Assembly (NCBI GenBank): GCA_028871455.1
Contig: JAGWNF010000012.1
Span: 1 to 64,000 of the forward strand
Source of the DNA: Alphaproteobacteria bacterium
GTDB lineage: Bacteria; Pseudomonadota; Alphaproteobacteria; ATCC43930; CGMCC-115725
Length of the DNA stretch: 64,000 bases
Direction of reading: 5' to 3'
The notes under the pieces: model-generated
The model's input: only the letters and a program-made list of their open reading frames with translations
Told to the model about the DNA's origin: nothing
Databases searched by the model: none
Made by a program: the position numbers and the translations under genes
Part shown: positions 19,304 to 28,554 of the stretch, one piece after another
How positions within the stretch are numbered: the stretch's first letter is position 1
Layout: each line of letters starts with the position of its first letter

Positions 19304-19380
19304 CGGTTCCCCTTCGCGGCCTGGGCGCCGCTCGGCTCAAGCGATACGCGGTCCCGCAGCGACGTTCAAGCGGATCGGCG

Positions 19381-22300
19381 CTAGACCCCTTCCGGTTCGG
19401 GCGGCGCCATCGCAGCCGCCTCGGCGCGCTTGGAATGGTCGGCGGCGATCAGCAGGTAGACCGCCGGAACGACAAAGAGCGTGAACAGCGTGCCGATGGC
19501 GATGCCGGTGGCGATCACCAGGCCCATCTGGAAACGCGAGACCGCGCCGGCACCCGAGGCCAAGATCAACGGCGTCACGCCCAGCACCATCGCGGCGGTG
19601 GTCATCAGGATCGGCCGCAGCCGGATGCCGGCCGCCTGCTCGATCGCCTCGCGCTTCGACTTGCCTTGCTCCTGAAGAACGTTGGCGAAGTCGACGATCA
19701 GGATGCCGTGCTTGCTGATCAAGCCCATCAGCGTGACGAGGCCGACCTCGGTATAGATGTTGAGCGTCGCGCCGCCGACGCCGAGGCTGATGAAGATCAG
19801 CGCGCCGGCGATCGACATCGGCACCGACACCAGGATGATGACCGGATCGCGGAAGCTCTCGAACAGCGCCGCCAGCGCCAGGAAAATGATGATCAGCGCG
19901 AAGGCGAAAGTGGCGACGAAGCCGCCCGATTCCTGGATGAACTGGCGCGACGTGCCGGCATAATCGATCGAATAACCCGGCGGCAGGGTGCGGCCGGCGA
20001 GGTCCTTGAGCGTGGCGAGCGCGGTGCCGAGCGCGACGCCGGGCAAGGCGACGCCTTGGATCGTGGCGCTGTTGAGCTGCTGGAAGTGGTTGATCGATTC
20101 CGGAATCGCCGCGGTTTCGATATGCGCCACCGTCGACAGCGGCACCGGCGTGCCGTCCGCCGCCTTGATGTAGTAGTGCAGGAGCTGGTCAGAGTTGAGC
20201 CGCGAGACCTGCTGCACCTGCGGAATCACCTTGTACGAGCGGCCTTGCAGGTCGAAGTAGTTGACGTAGCCGCCGCCCAGCATCGACGACATCGCGGCGC
20301 CGATGTCGCTCATCTTGAGGCCGAGTTGCGCGGCCTTGTCGCGGTCGATGACGATCGTCGCCTGCGGCTGGTCGACCCGGAGATCGGTGTCGAGGAACAT
20401 GAACTGGCCGGTGCCGAGCGCCGTGTGCAGGAAATTCTGCGACACCGTGTTGAGGCGGTTGAAGGATTCCGTGGTCTGGATGACGAATTGCACCGGCAGG
20501 CCAAAACTGCCCGGCAGCGGCGGCGGCTGGAAGGCGACCGCGTTGACTCCGGTGATATGGCTCAGCTGCTGCTGCACCAGCGGCTGGAGCTGATTCGAAG
20601 TACGGCTGCGCTCGTCCCACGGCGTCAGCACCATGCCCGCAAGCGACTGAACCGGCGTATCGATCTGGAAGACGTGCGCGGTCTCGGGATAGCTGGCGAA
20701 GGTCTGATAGACTTGGCGCGAGTAGAGCAGCTTCTGCTGCAGCGTCGCGTCGGCCGCCGGCCGCGCGGACTCGATGACCACGCCCTGGTCCTCCGTCGGC
20801 GCCAGCTCGCTCTTCGATCCGGTGTAGAGGAAATAGATGCTGCCGAGCACGATCACCGCCAACGCGGCGGTCACTGGCAGGAAGTTTAAGCTCGAATGCA
20901 GGCGGCGCTCATAGGCGCCGTGCAGGCGCATGAAGTTGCGGTCGACGAACTCGGTGAAGCGTGCCTCCCAACCATGACCGAGCTCGGCATGCGGCTTGAG
21001 AAGCCGCGAGCTCATCATCGGCGACAGCGTCAGGGCGATGATCGCCGACACCGTCACGGCACCGACGAGCGTGAAGGCGAACTCGGTGAAGAGCGCACCG
21101 GTGAGGCCCTTCTGAAAGCCGATCGGGATATAGACCGCGACCAGCACGACGGTCATCGCGATGATCGGGCCGCCGAGCTCGCGCGCCGCGCGGATCGCCG
21201 CCGCCACCGGCCGCATGCCTTCCTCGAGGTGGCGGTTGACGTTCTCGACGACGATGATCGCGTCGTCGACCACCAAGCCGATGGCGAGCACCAGCGCCAG
21301 CAGCGTCAGCAAATTGATCGAGAAGCCGAAGATCTGCATCATCGTGAAGGTACCGATCAACGATAGCGGGATCGCGATCGTCGGGATCACCACCGAACGC
21401 AGCGAGCCAAGGAACAGGAACACCACCAGCGTGACGATGAGCAACGCCTCGACCAGCGTGCGGATCACCTCGTTGATCGCGCTGTTCACGAATTTCGTCG
21501 AGTCATAGACGATCGTGCCTTCGAGGCCCTGCGGCAACTGGGCCTGGATGCCGGGGAAGACGTCGCGGACGCCTTTGGTGACGTCGAGCAGATTGGCCGA
21601 TGGCGCGACCTGGATGCCGATATAGACGGCGCGCTGGCCGTCGAAGCCGACCTGGGCGTCATAGTCGTCGGCGCCGAGTGTGACGTTCGCCACATCCTTG
21701 AGGCGCACGATCGCGCCGCCGGACTGTTTCAGGACCAGGTTCTTGAACTCGTCGACGGTGTGCAGATTGGTCGAAGCGGCGAGATTGACCTGGACCATCT
21801 GGCCCTTGGTATTGCCGACGCCCGAGATGTAGTCGTTCTGCTTCAGAGCGTCGGCAACGTCGGCCGCTGTCAGGCCATAGGCGGCGAGTTTGGCCGGATC
21901 GAGCCAGGCGCGCAGCGCGAAGGTGCGACCGCCCAGAATCTCGGCGGTCTGGACGCCCGGTACCGCCTGGAGCTTCGGCTGTACGGCGCGCGTCAGGTAA
22001 TCGGTGATCTGGTTCGGCGCGAGCACGGTGCTCTTGAAGCCGAGATACATCGCGTCGAAGGTCTGGCCGATCTTGATCGTCACCACCGGCTGCTGCGCGC
22101 CCGGCGGCAACTGGTTCAACACCGAGGTGATCTTCGAATTGATCTCGGTCATCGCCTTGTCGGCGTCGTAATTGAGCCGCAGGTCGGCGACGATGGTGCT
22201 GGTGCCGGTCGTGCTGGTCGACGTCATATAGTCGATGCCGTTGGCCTGCGCGATCGCGTTCTCGAGCGGCGTCGTGATGAAGCCGGCGATCACCGACGGA

Positions 22301-22464
22301 TCGGCGCCGTAATAGGTGGTGGTCACGGTCACCACGGCGTTCTCGGTGCGGGGATATTGCAGGACTGGCAACGTGCCGACCGAGCGCAGGCCGAGCACAA
22401 GGATCAGCAGGCTCACCACCATGGCGAGCACCGGCCGCCGGATGAAGATGTCGGTGAACTTCAT
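19381..22464 (-). CDS. RND efflux transporter, inner-membrane HAE1-type permease
   Basis: 1027 aa, full length for the AcrB/MexB family, with an N-terminal FIRRPVLAMVVS, two large periplasmic loops and twelve transmembrane helices. The proton-relay Asp pair is visible in LAIGLVVDDAIIVVENVNR (helix 4). The protein pumps hydrophobic compounds or drugs outwards in exchange for protons, with the MFP and OMF encoded upstream. It starts 5 bp after the MFP stop. The substrate cannot be predicted. Confidence 0.94.
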   Translation of the reverse strand: MKFTDIFIRRPVLAMVVSLLILVLGLRSVGTLPVLQYPRTENAVVTVTTTYYGADPSVIAGFITTPLENAIAQANGIDYMTSTSTTGTSTIVADLRLNYDADKAMTEINSKITSVLNQLPPGAQQPVVTIKIGQTFDAMYLGFKSTVLAPNQITDYLTRAVQPKLQAVPGVQTAEILGGRTFALRAWLDPAKLAAYGLTAADVADALKQNDYISGVGNTKGQMVQVNLAASTNLHTVDEFKNLVLKQSGGAIVRLKDVANVTLGADDYDAQVGFDGQRAVYIGIQVAPSANLLDVTKGVRDVFPGIQAQLPQGLEGTIVYDSTKFVNSAINEVIRTLVEALLIVTLVVFLFLGSLRSVVIPTIAIPLSLIGTFTMMQIFGFSINLLTLLALVLAIGLVVDDAIIVVENVNRHLEEGMRPVAAAIRAARELGGPIIAMTVVLVAVYIPIGFQKGLTGALFTEFAFTLVGAVTVSAIIALTLSPMMSSRLLKPHAELGHGWEARFTEFVDRNFMRLHGAYERRLHSSLNFLPVTAALAVIVLGSIYFLYTGSKSELAPTEDQGVVIESARPAADATLQQKLLYSRQVYQTFASYPETAHVFQIDTPVQSLAGMVLTPWDERSRTSNQLQPLVQQQLSHITGVNAVAFQPPPLPGSFGLPVQFVIQTTESFNRLNTVSQNFLHTALGTGQFMFLDTDLRVDQPQATIVIDRDKAAQLGLKMSDIGAAMSSMLGGGYVNYFDLQGRSYKVIPQVQQVSRLNSDQLLHYYIKAADGTPVPLSTVAHIETAAIPESINHFQQLNSATIQGVALPGVALGTALATLKDLAGRTLPPGYSIDYAGTSRQFIQESGGFVATFAFALIIIFLALAALFESFRDPVIILVSVPMSIAGALIFISLGVGGATLNIYTEVGLVTLMGLISKHGILIVDFANVLQEQGKSKREAIEQAAGIRLRPILMTTAAMVLGVTPLILASGAGAVSRFQMGLVIATGIAIGTLFTLFVVPAVYLLIAADHSKRAEAAAMAPPEPEGV

Positions 22465-22469
22465 TGCGG

Positions 22470-23651
22470 CTACTCGTCCTGCGGATGCGGATTGGCGTTG
22501 TCCGCCGGCCGGACCGTGTTGTTGATCAGCAGCCGCGAGCCGTTGCGCAGCTTCATCTGACCGGCGGAGACGACCGTGTCGCCGGCCGACACGCCCTTGA
22601 TGATCGCAATCTGGTCGCCGCGCGTCGGACCGGTGGTGACGAAGGTCTGATGCGCGACCATGAGCGGATGGCCTTGCGCATCCTTGCCCTGGCCCTGCAC
22701 CAGGTAGACCGTGTCGCCGTAGGGATTATAGGTGATCGCCGTCTGCGGCAGCGTGACGTAGCGCTGCTTCGTGCCGACATCGATGTCGACCTTGGCGTAC
22801 ATGCCGGGCAGCAGCTTGTGGTCAGGATTGGCGAGAGTCGCCCGTACCGCCACGTTGCGCGTCGCGGTGCTGACCAACGGGTTGATCGACGTGATGGTGC
22901 CGGCGAAGGTTTGGCCCGGAAAGGTATCGACCGTCGCAATCATTTTCTGGCTGGTGCGGATCTGCGCCAGCGCCTGCTGCGGCAGGTAGAAATCGAGATA
23001 GATCGGATCGAGCGCCTGCAGCGTGACGATCGTCGTGCCGGCGTTGAGATATTGACCGACATCGACCTGGCGGATGCCGAGATGGCCGGCGAAGGGCGCA
23101 CGCAGCGTCTTCTTGTCGACCACCGCCTGCTGCGCCGCGACCTGCGCTTGGGCGTTGCGCAGCGTGGCCTCGTCGGTGTCGACCTGCGCCTTGCTGACGG
23201 CATTGATCTTGAGCTGCTTCTGGTCGCGCGCCAGGTTGATGGCGTCGAGATCGGCGGTCGCCTGAAGCGCGTGCAGCTGGGCGATGTCCTGGTCGGCGCG
23301 CAGCGTCAGTAGCACGGTGCCGGCGGCGACATCGTCGCCCGAATGAAAGTGGATCTGGTCGACGATGCCCGGCACCTCGAGTGACAGGTCGGTGCCGTTG
23401 ACCGCGCGCAGCGAGCCAACGGCTTCGAGCTGCGGCTGCCATTCCTGCGCCGTCGCGACCACGCTCGATACGGTCTGCGGCGGATTGGCGAACGCCTTCA
23501 TGAATCGACCCATCATGTAAGAACGGAACGCCTCGTAGCCGAAGATGATGGCCAGCACGAGTGCTGCAAGGGCCAGCATGATGATCATGCGCTTGGTCAG
23601 CGGGTTCATGCCGCGGATGCGCTGCGTCACGTCGCGAGGATCGAAAGGCAT
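22470..23651 (-). CDS. RND efflux periplasmic adaptor (membrane fusion protein)
   Basis: 393 aa from the ATG at 23651, which lies 4 bp after the OMF stop codon; a longer upstream frame would overlap the OMF. One N-terminal transmembrane anchor (MIIMLALAALVLAIIFGYEA) is followed by a lipoyl/barrel-sandwich hybrid, an alpha-helical hairpin (about residues 115-170) and a beta-barrel domain ending GMYAKVDIDV, as in HlyD/MexA-type adaptors. It links the RND permease to the outer-membrane channel. Confidence 0.93.
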   Translation of the reverse strand: MPFDPRDVTQRIRGMNPLTKRMIIMLALAALVLAIIFGYEAFRSYMMGRFMKAFANPPQTVSSVVATAQEWQPQLEAVGSLRAVNGTDLSLEVPGIVDQIHFHSGDDVAAGTVLLTLRADQDIAQLHALQATADLDAINLARDQKQLKINAVSKAQVDTDEATLRNAQAQVAAQQAVVDKKTLRAPFAGHLGIRQVDVGQYLNAGTTIVTLQALDPIYLDFYLPQQALAQIRTSQKMIATVDTFPGQTFAGTITSINPLVSTATRNVAVRATLANPDHKLLPGMYAKVDIDVGTKQRYVTLPQTAITYNPYGDTVYLVQGQGKDAQGHPLMVAHQTFVTTGPTRGDQIAIIKGVSAGDTVVSAGQMKLRNGSRLLINNTVRPADNANPHPQDE

Positions 23652-23655
23652 GGCG

Positions 23656-25125
23656 TCAGTCCTGGTGCTGATTCTGGGCGACGTCCGTACGGTTCCACCA
23701 GCCGCCGCCGAGCGCCTGGAATAGCGCCGCGGTATCGGCATAGCGCGCGGCCTGCGCCTGGACGAGGGCGATCCGCGTCTGCTGGTAAGTGGTCTCCGCC
23801 GTCAGCAGCGTGAGATAGCTGACCGCGCCGAGGCGGTATTGGTCCTGCGCCAGGCTCAGGCTTTCCGCAGCCGAACGTTCGGCAGCCTCATCCGCCTGCA
23901 GCGCACTGGCGTCGGATTGCAAGGCACGCAACGTATCCGCGACGTTCTGAAAGGCCGACAGCACGGTGCTTCGGTACTGCGCCGCCGCAACGTCGAAGGC
24001 CGCTTCGGCCGCGCGCTTCTGGTGTAGCAAGGTTCCGCCGTGGAACAGCGGCTGTGTCACGCCCGCGGCAAGCGCCCAGATGCCCGTGCCGGAGGCGAAC
24101 AGGCCGCCGATGGTGGTCGCTTCGGTGCCGATGTCGCCGCTCAACGGAAACTGCGGCAGCATGTTGGCGGTGGCGACGCCGATCTCGGCGCTGGCCTGAT
24201 GCAACGTCGCCTCGGCGGCCTGCACGTCCGGTCGCTGTTCGACAAGGCGCGACGGCAGGCTCACCGGCAGGTCCCGGGGCAGCATCAGCGCCGACAATTC
24301 AAAGGTCTGGCCGGGCGGCCGGTTGGGGAAGTGACCGGCGAGCGCAGCGATGCGGTCGCGCTGCTGCGCCAGCTGTTTCTCGAGCGGCGGCAACGTCGCC
24401 TTCTCCTGCGCCAGCGTCGCCGCCTGCTGCAGCACGGCGCTGCGAGCCACGGCGCCGAGCTCGAACTGCCGATTGAGCAGGTCAAGCTGGTCGCTCTCGG
24501 CCTTGACGATATCCTGCGTCGCGGCGATCTGGGCGCGCAGGCTTGCCTCCTGCACCGCGGCCGCCACCACGTTCGACGTCAGCGTCAGATAGGCGGCTTC
24601 GAGCTGGAAGCGCTGATAGGTTTCGGCCGCTTCGGCAGCCTCGACAGTGCGTCGCACGCCGCCGAACACGTCCGGCGAATAGCTAACGCTGACTTCGGCG
24701 GTGTTAAACGAGAAGATTCCGTGCTCTTGCGGATTGCCGATGCCAGCGCCGTTGAACTTCTCGCGCTCGTGCTGAATGCTGCCATTGATACTCGGATAGA
24801 AGCCGCCCTCGTCTGCGAGCACGTTCTCGCGCGCCTCGCGCAGCGACGCCTGTGCCGCCGTCAGGTCGGGATTGTGCGCGAGCGCCTCTTTGACGAGAGC
24901 GTCGAGCATCGGCGAATGGAACAGCGCCCACCACTGGCCGGGAATGTCCTGGCCGATCGCGAAATGCTGCGCCGCGCCGCCGGCGATCTTGGTCGCCGCG
25001 GTGTCGGTGAGCTTCTCCGGCGTATAGCCGGCGCCGGCAGGCGCCGCCGGTTTCTTGAAATCGGGACCGACCGCGCAGGACGCCAACAAGAGCGCCGCAG
25101 CGAGGATCGCGAGGCGGCGGTTCAT
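23656..25125 (-). CDS. Outer-membrane efflux lipoprotein (NodT/OprM family)
   Basis: 489 aa from the ATG at 25125, with a lipobox LLASC (Cys about residue 17) followed by AVGPDFKKPA, the hallmark of NodT/OprM channels. Two OEP repeats follow. The ATG overlaps the TGA of the upstream tetR gene (ATGA), so translation is coupled to the repressor. Together with the next two genes it forms a complete tripartite exporter. Confidence 0.94.
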   Translation of the reverse strand: MNRRLAILAAALLLASCAVGPDFKKPAAPAGAGYTPEKLTDTAATKIAGGAAQHFAIGQDIPGQWWALFHSPMLDALVKEALAHNPDLTAAQASLREARENVLADEGGFYPSINGSIQHEREKFNGAGIGNPQEHGIFSFNTAEVSVSYSPDVFGGVRRTVEAAEAAETYQRFQLEAAYLTLTSNVVAAAVQEASLRAQIAATQDIVKAESDQLDLLNRQFELGAVARSAVLQQAATLAQEKATLPPLEKQLAQQRDRIAALAGHFPNRPPGQTFELSALMLPRDLPVSLPSRLVEQRPDVQAAEATLHQASAEIGVATANMLPQFPLSGDIGTEATTIGGLFASGTGIWALAAGVTQPLFHGGTLLHQKRAAEAAFDVAAAQYRSTVLSAFQNVADTLRALQSDASALQADEAAERSAAESLSLAQDQYRLGAVSYLTLLTAETTYQQTRIALVQAQAARYADTAALFQALGGGWWNRTDVAQNQHQD

Positions 25126-25835
25126 CGGGCCCGCCCGGCGAAAATGGCGCGGGTGTGTTCGCACACCACGCGCTGTACCGCCCGTACCCGCGCCCGGTTC
25201 ATCCTGGACCATTGCATCGATCGGCTCGCCGGCTTGTTGCAGAACACCGCCGCCTGGCCAAGGATTGCCGTGGTGCGCAACCGTGTCTGCTCGTCCTTGG
25301 GCGAACGACCGATCAGGCGCGCGACCAATGCCGCGCACGGCTCGACGACACAGCGCCGCATGGTGGCATAGAGCGATTCGAGCGCCGCCGAGCGCTCGAC
25401 CTCGGCACGCGCGATGAACGCCTTGCGGCTCTCGATGCTGGCGCGGGTGTCGTCCTCGCCGCCCACGAAGATGAGCGCGACGAAATTCTCAAGCAGTTCG
25501 GTCAATAGCGCGAGGATAGCGGCACGCGACGCCTTGCCGTCCGCCAGCGCCGTCCGCACCCGGGCGCCGACCGGCGCCATCTGGCGCTCGATGTAGTCGG
25601 CGAAGTAGCCGACGACGGCGCGGTAAAGGCCCTCCTTGCTGCCGAAATGGTATTGGATCGCCGGCAGGTTGACGCCGGCGCGCTCGGCGAGCAGCCGCGT
25701 GCTCGTGCCATCGTAGCCGTGCCTGGCGAAGACCTCGATGGCCGTCTCGATCAGCCGCCGGCGGGTGTCGGCGCCGCGCGTCGAGACGGGAGCCCGTCGC
25801 GGGCCGCGCGCCGGAATGGTTTCGGGCGCTAACAT
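25122..25835 (-). CDS. TetR-family repressor of the efflux operon (CecR/DUF1956-like)
   Basis: 237 aa. The N-terminal helix-turn-helix is typical of TetR (GTSTRLLAERAGVNLPAIQYHFGSKEGLYRAVV, about residues 40-75, with key F/G/K positions present). The C-terminal half resembles the DUF1956 ligand domain of CecR/YbiH. It is the first gene of a four-gene, tightly coupled operon with OMF, MFP and RND genes, so it almost certainly controls that operon. A 12-bp palindrome sits between its putative -35 and -10. Confidence 0.92.
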   Translation of the reverse strand: MLAPETIPARGPRRAPVSTRGADTRRRLIETAIEVFARHGYDGTSTRLLAERAGVNLPAIQYHFGSKEGLYRAVVGYFADYIERQMAPVGARVRTALADGKASRAAILALLTELLENFVALIFVGGEDDTRASIESRKAFIARAEVERSAALESLYATMRRCVVEPCAALVARLIGRSPKDEQTRLRTTAILGQAAVFCNKPASRSMQWSRMNRARVRAVQRVVCEHTRAIFAGRAR

Positions 25836-25846
25836 GATCGCAAGCT

Positions 25847-25873
25847 TCTATATCTATCGATCGATACAATCAA
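25847..25873 (-). promoter_or_regulatory. Promoter and operator of the tetR-efflux operon
   Basis: On the minus strand TTGATT (25873-25868) and TATAGA (25852-25847) resemble -35 and -10 boxes with a short 15-16 bp spacer. The perfect palindrome TATCGATCGATA (25855-25866) lies between them, where bound TetR would block RNA polymerase. The region is clearly more AT-rich than its surroundings. Confidence 0.6.
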
Positions 25874-26041
25874 ACTATAAAATCGCCGTGGGGCGCGGTC
25901 ACCGAAATATCGCAAGTCAGCCATGCGGCCAAAAATACAGGCGCCTGCCGTGAAACCGGCGCGAAGATGACAAAACCATCGCCACGGCCGATCCGCCGCG
26001 ACGGCACCGTCGTCCTTCCGGCGGCGGCGTCCGGCGCTATC

Positions 26042-27193
26042 ATGGCGGCGATGGACCCGACCAAGCCGTCCGCCGCCGCCAACCTCGGGCGCTACCGCCG
26101 CAACCTGCAAGGCGAGGTCGACAGCGCCGCGCTTTATCGCGCGCTCGCCGACGCCGAAAGCGATCCGCGCCTGCAACAGGTCTATCGCCGGCTGGCGAGC
26201 GTCGAGGAAGCGCATGCCGAATTCTGGACCCGCCGCATCCTCGGCGCCGGCGGCCGCGCGCGACGTCTGCGGCCGGGCCTGCGTTCGCGCCTGCTCGCCT
26301 GGCTGGCGCGGCGCTTCGGCGCCGAAACGGTGTTGCCGATCGTCGACACGCTCGAGCGCAGCGATGTCACGCAATACGACGCACAGCCCGAGGCGGCGGC
26401 GGCCGGATTGCCGGACGACGAGCGCTCCCATGCGCGCATCATCCAGGCGATGGCGCGGCCGCCGCGCGGCGGCCTCACCGGCGGCGAACTGGCGCAGATC
26501 GAGGGACGGCATCGCGGCGGCGGCAACGCCCTGCGTGCCGCCGTGCTCGGCGCCAACGACGGTCTGGTGTCGAATCTCAGCCTGATCGCCGGCGTCGCCG
26601 GCGCCGATCTCAGCAGCCACGCTGTCCTGGTCACCGGCATCGCCGGCCTGATCGCCGGCGCCTGCTCGATGGCGATGGGCGAGTGGCTGTCGGTCAACAG
26701 CGCGCGCGAATTGGCGCAATCGCAGATCGCAGTCGAAGCCGAAGAGCTGCGCACCTTTCCCGAGGAGGAGAAGGAGGAGCTGTCGCTGATCTATCAGGCC
26801 AAGGGCCTGACCGAGCACCAGGCCGACCTCCTCGCGCATCGCATCATCGGCGACAAGAATGCGGCGCTCGACACGCTGGCGCGCGAGGAGCTCGGCATCG
26901 ACCCGAAGGAGCTCGGCGGCTCAGCCTGGGTCGCGGCCGCGACCTCATTCCTACTCTTCGCCGGCGGTGCCGCCATGCCGATCCTGCCCTTCGCGGTTCT
27001 CGACGGCCCAACGGCGGTATGGGCGGGCGCGGCGCTGAGCGGCGTCGTCATGTTCCTGATCGGCGCCGGCACGACGCTGTTCACCGGCCGCGGCGTCTGG
27101 TTCTCCGGCTGCCGCCAACTGGCTGTCGGCCTTGGCGCGGCGGCCGTGACCTACGGCATCGGCAAGCTGATCGGTGTCGCTATCGGCGGCTGA
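26042..27193 (+). CDS. Membrane-bound ferritin-like iron transporter (MbfA-like, Er-VIT1)
   Basis: 383 aa from the ATG at 26042; ATGs at 25967 and 26051 are alternatives and none has a strong ribosome site. The N-terminal domain is rubrerythrin-like, with di-iron ligand patterns QGE, EEAH (about residue 57) and DDERSH (about residue 127). The C-terminal domain is a VIT1/CCC1 iron-manganese transporter (GANDGLVSNLSLIAGVAGA, MGEWLSVNSARE, five helices). In Bradyrhizobium and Agrobacterium, MbfA exports iron and protects against peroxide and iron stress. I saw no clear Irr box upstream. Confidence 0.87.
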   Translation: MAAMDPTKPSAAANLGRYRRNLQGEVDSAALYRALADAESDPRLQQVYRRLASVEEAHAEFWTRRILGAGGRARRLRPGLRSRLLAWLARRFGAETVLPIVDTLERSDVTQYDAQPEAAAAGLPDDERSHARIIQAMARPPRGGLTGGELAQIEGRHRGGGNALRAAVLGANDGLVSNLSLIAGVAGADLSSHAVLVTGIAGLIAGACSMAMGEWLSVNSARELAQSQIAVEAEELRTFPEEEKEELSLIYQAKGLTEHQADLLAHRIIGDKNAALDTLAREELGIDPKELGGSAWVAAATSFLLFAGGAAMPILPFAVLDGPTAVWAGAALSGVVMFLIGAGTTLFTGRGVWFSGCRQLAVGLGAAAVTYGIGKLIGVAIGG

Positions 27194-27263
27194 CACGCTC
27201 ATACGCCGCGTGACGCCCGGCGTCGCCGCAGGGGCCTTTCGCCGCCGCGCGACTCCCGGCAAG

Positions 27264-28475
27264 ATGGCCGAAAGCACGAGCGAGACGATGAAATCCAAAT
27301 CGAAAAAGCCCGACACGCTGCTGGCACATGCCGGCCGCGACCCAGCGCGCAATTTCGGCGTCGTCAATCCACCGGTCTATCACGCCTCGACGATCATCCA
27401 TCAGACCGTCGCCGAGCTCGAAAAGGCGCAGAAGAACCGCTACGGCATCGACCAGGTCGTCTATGGCCGTTACGGCACGCCGACCACCTTCGCCCTCGAG
27501 CAGGCGGTCGCGGCGCTCGAAGGCGGCGCGCGCGCCATCGCCTTCGGCTCTGGCGCGGCGGCGTGCTTTGCGTCGATCCTCGCGTTCGTCAAGACCGGCG
27601 ACCACGTGCTGGTGACGGATTCTGTCTATGGGCCGGTGCGCGGCTTCTGCAACGGCTTCCTCGCCCGCTTCGGCGTCGAGACGACGTTCTACAATCCGAC
27701 CATCGGCGAAGGCATCACCGCGCTGATCCGGCCCAACACACGGGTGATCTATCTCGAAAGCCCTGGCTCGCTCACGTTCGAGATGCAGGATACGCCGGCG
27801 ATCGCCAAGCTCGCCAAGACGCGCGGCATCAAGACGGTGTTCGACAATACCTGGGCGGCGCCACTCTATTGCAAGCCGCTGGCGCTCGGCTGCGACGTCG
27901 AGGTGATTGCCGGCACCAAGTACATCGTCGGCCATTCCGATGCGATGATGGGTCTGGTCGTCGCCGACGAGGAAAACTTCCTGAAAGTACGCGAAGCGGC
28001 GACGCTGATGGGCAACCACGCCGCGCCCGACGACTGCTATCTGGCGCTGCGCGGCCTGCGCACCGCCGGCGTGCGCCTGCGGCAGCACCGGGCGACTGCG
28101 CTCGAGCTCGCCAGCTGGCTCGCCAAGCGGCGGGAGGTCGGACGCGTACTCTATCCCGCCCTGCCCGGCGATCCCGGTCATCACCTATGGAAGCGTGACT
28201 TCACCGGCGCCTCCGGCCTGTTCGGCTTCGTGCTCAAGCCCGACACGTCCAAGCGCGCCGTCGACGCCATGCTCGACGGCATGGAGCTGTTCGGCATGGG
28301 TTTCTCCTGGGGCGGCTTCGAGAGCCTGCTGGTGCCGGTCTATCCGCAGCATCTGCGCACCGCCGTGGTCTGGCAGGAGGGACTGACCTTGCGCGTCCAT
28401 GCCGGGCTCGAGGACCTCGACGACCTGATCGCCGACCTTGACGCCGGCTTCAAGCGACTCAACGCGGCGGCTTGA
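27264..28475 (+). CDS. metC: Cystathionine beta-lyase
   Basis: 403 aa from the ATG at 27264 (27288 also possible). It is a fold-type I PLP enzyme of the Cys/Met metabolism family: the PLP lysine is in GTKYIVGHSDAMMG, and the cofactor-binding YGRYGTPT and EGGARAIAFGSGAAA are clear. It cleaves cystathionine to homocysteine, ammonia and pyruvate in methionine synthesis. A gamma-lyase function cannot be excluded by sequence. It is followed by the modBC operon on the same strand. Confidence 0.88.
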   Translation: MAESTSETMKSKSKKPDTLLAHAGRDPARNFGVVNPPVYHASTIIHQTVAELEKAQKNRYGIDQVVYGRYGTPTTFALEQAVAALEGGARAIAFGSGAAACFASILAFVKTGDHVLVTDSVYGPVRGFCNGFLARFGVETTFYNPTIGEGITALIRPNTRVIYLESPGSLTFEMQDTPAIAKLAKTRGIKTVFDNTWAAPLYCKPLALGCDVEVIAGTKYIVGHSDAMMGLVVADEENFLKVREAATLMGNHAAPDDCYLALRGLRTAGVRLRQHRATALELASWLAKRREVGRVLYPALPGDPGHHLWKRDFTGASGLFGFVLKPDTSKRAVDAMLDGMELFGMGFSWGGFESLLVPVYPQHLRTAVVWQEGLTLRVHAGLEDLDDLIADLDAGFKRLNAAA

Positions 28476-28514
28476 CGCGGCCGTTGCGCCCGGCGTGACG
28501 ACTTGCGTCACTCC

Positions 28515-28536
28515 GTTATATATCACCGTATATAAC
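28515..28536 (+). promoter_or_regulatory. ModE/Mo-box operator upstream of modB
   Basis: GTTATATA (28515-28522) and TATATAAC (28529-28536) are perfect inverted repeats separated by six bases, closely matching the known ModE consensus (TATATA-N6/7-TATATAAC with flanking CG). It lies 18 bp before the modB ATG, where molybdate-bound ModE would block transcription. Confidence 0.8.
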
Positions 28537-28554
28537 TGATGCGGGAGGTGATCG

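Noticed and set aside
19435-20889. Open frame of 484 codons on the plus strand
   Set aside because: Antisense to the RND permease; Arg/Asp/His-rich shadow.
27174-27263. SAM or cobalamin riboswitch before metC
   Set aside because: metC starts only 70 bp after the previous gene, too little space, and no conserved riboswitch core is visible.
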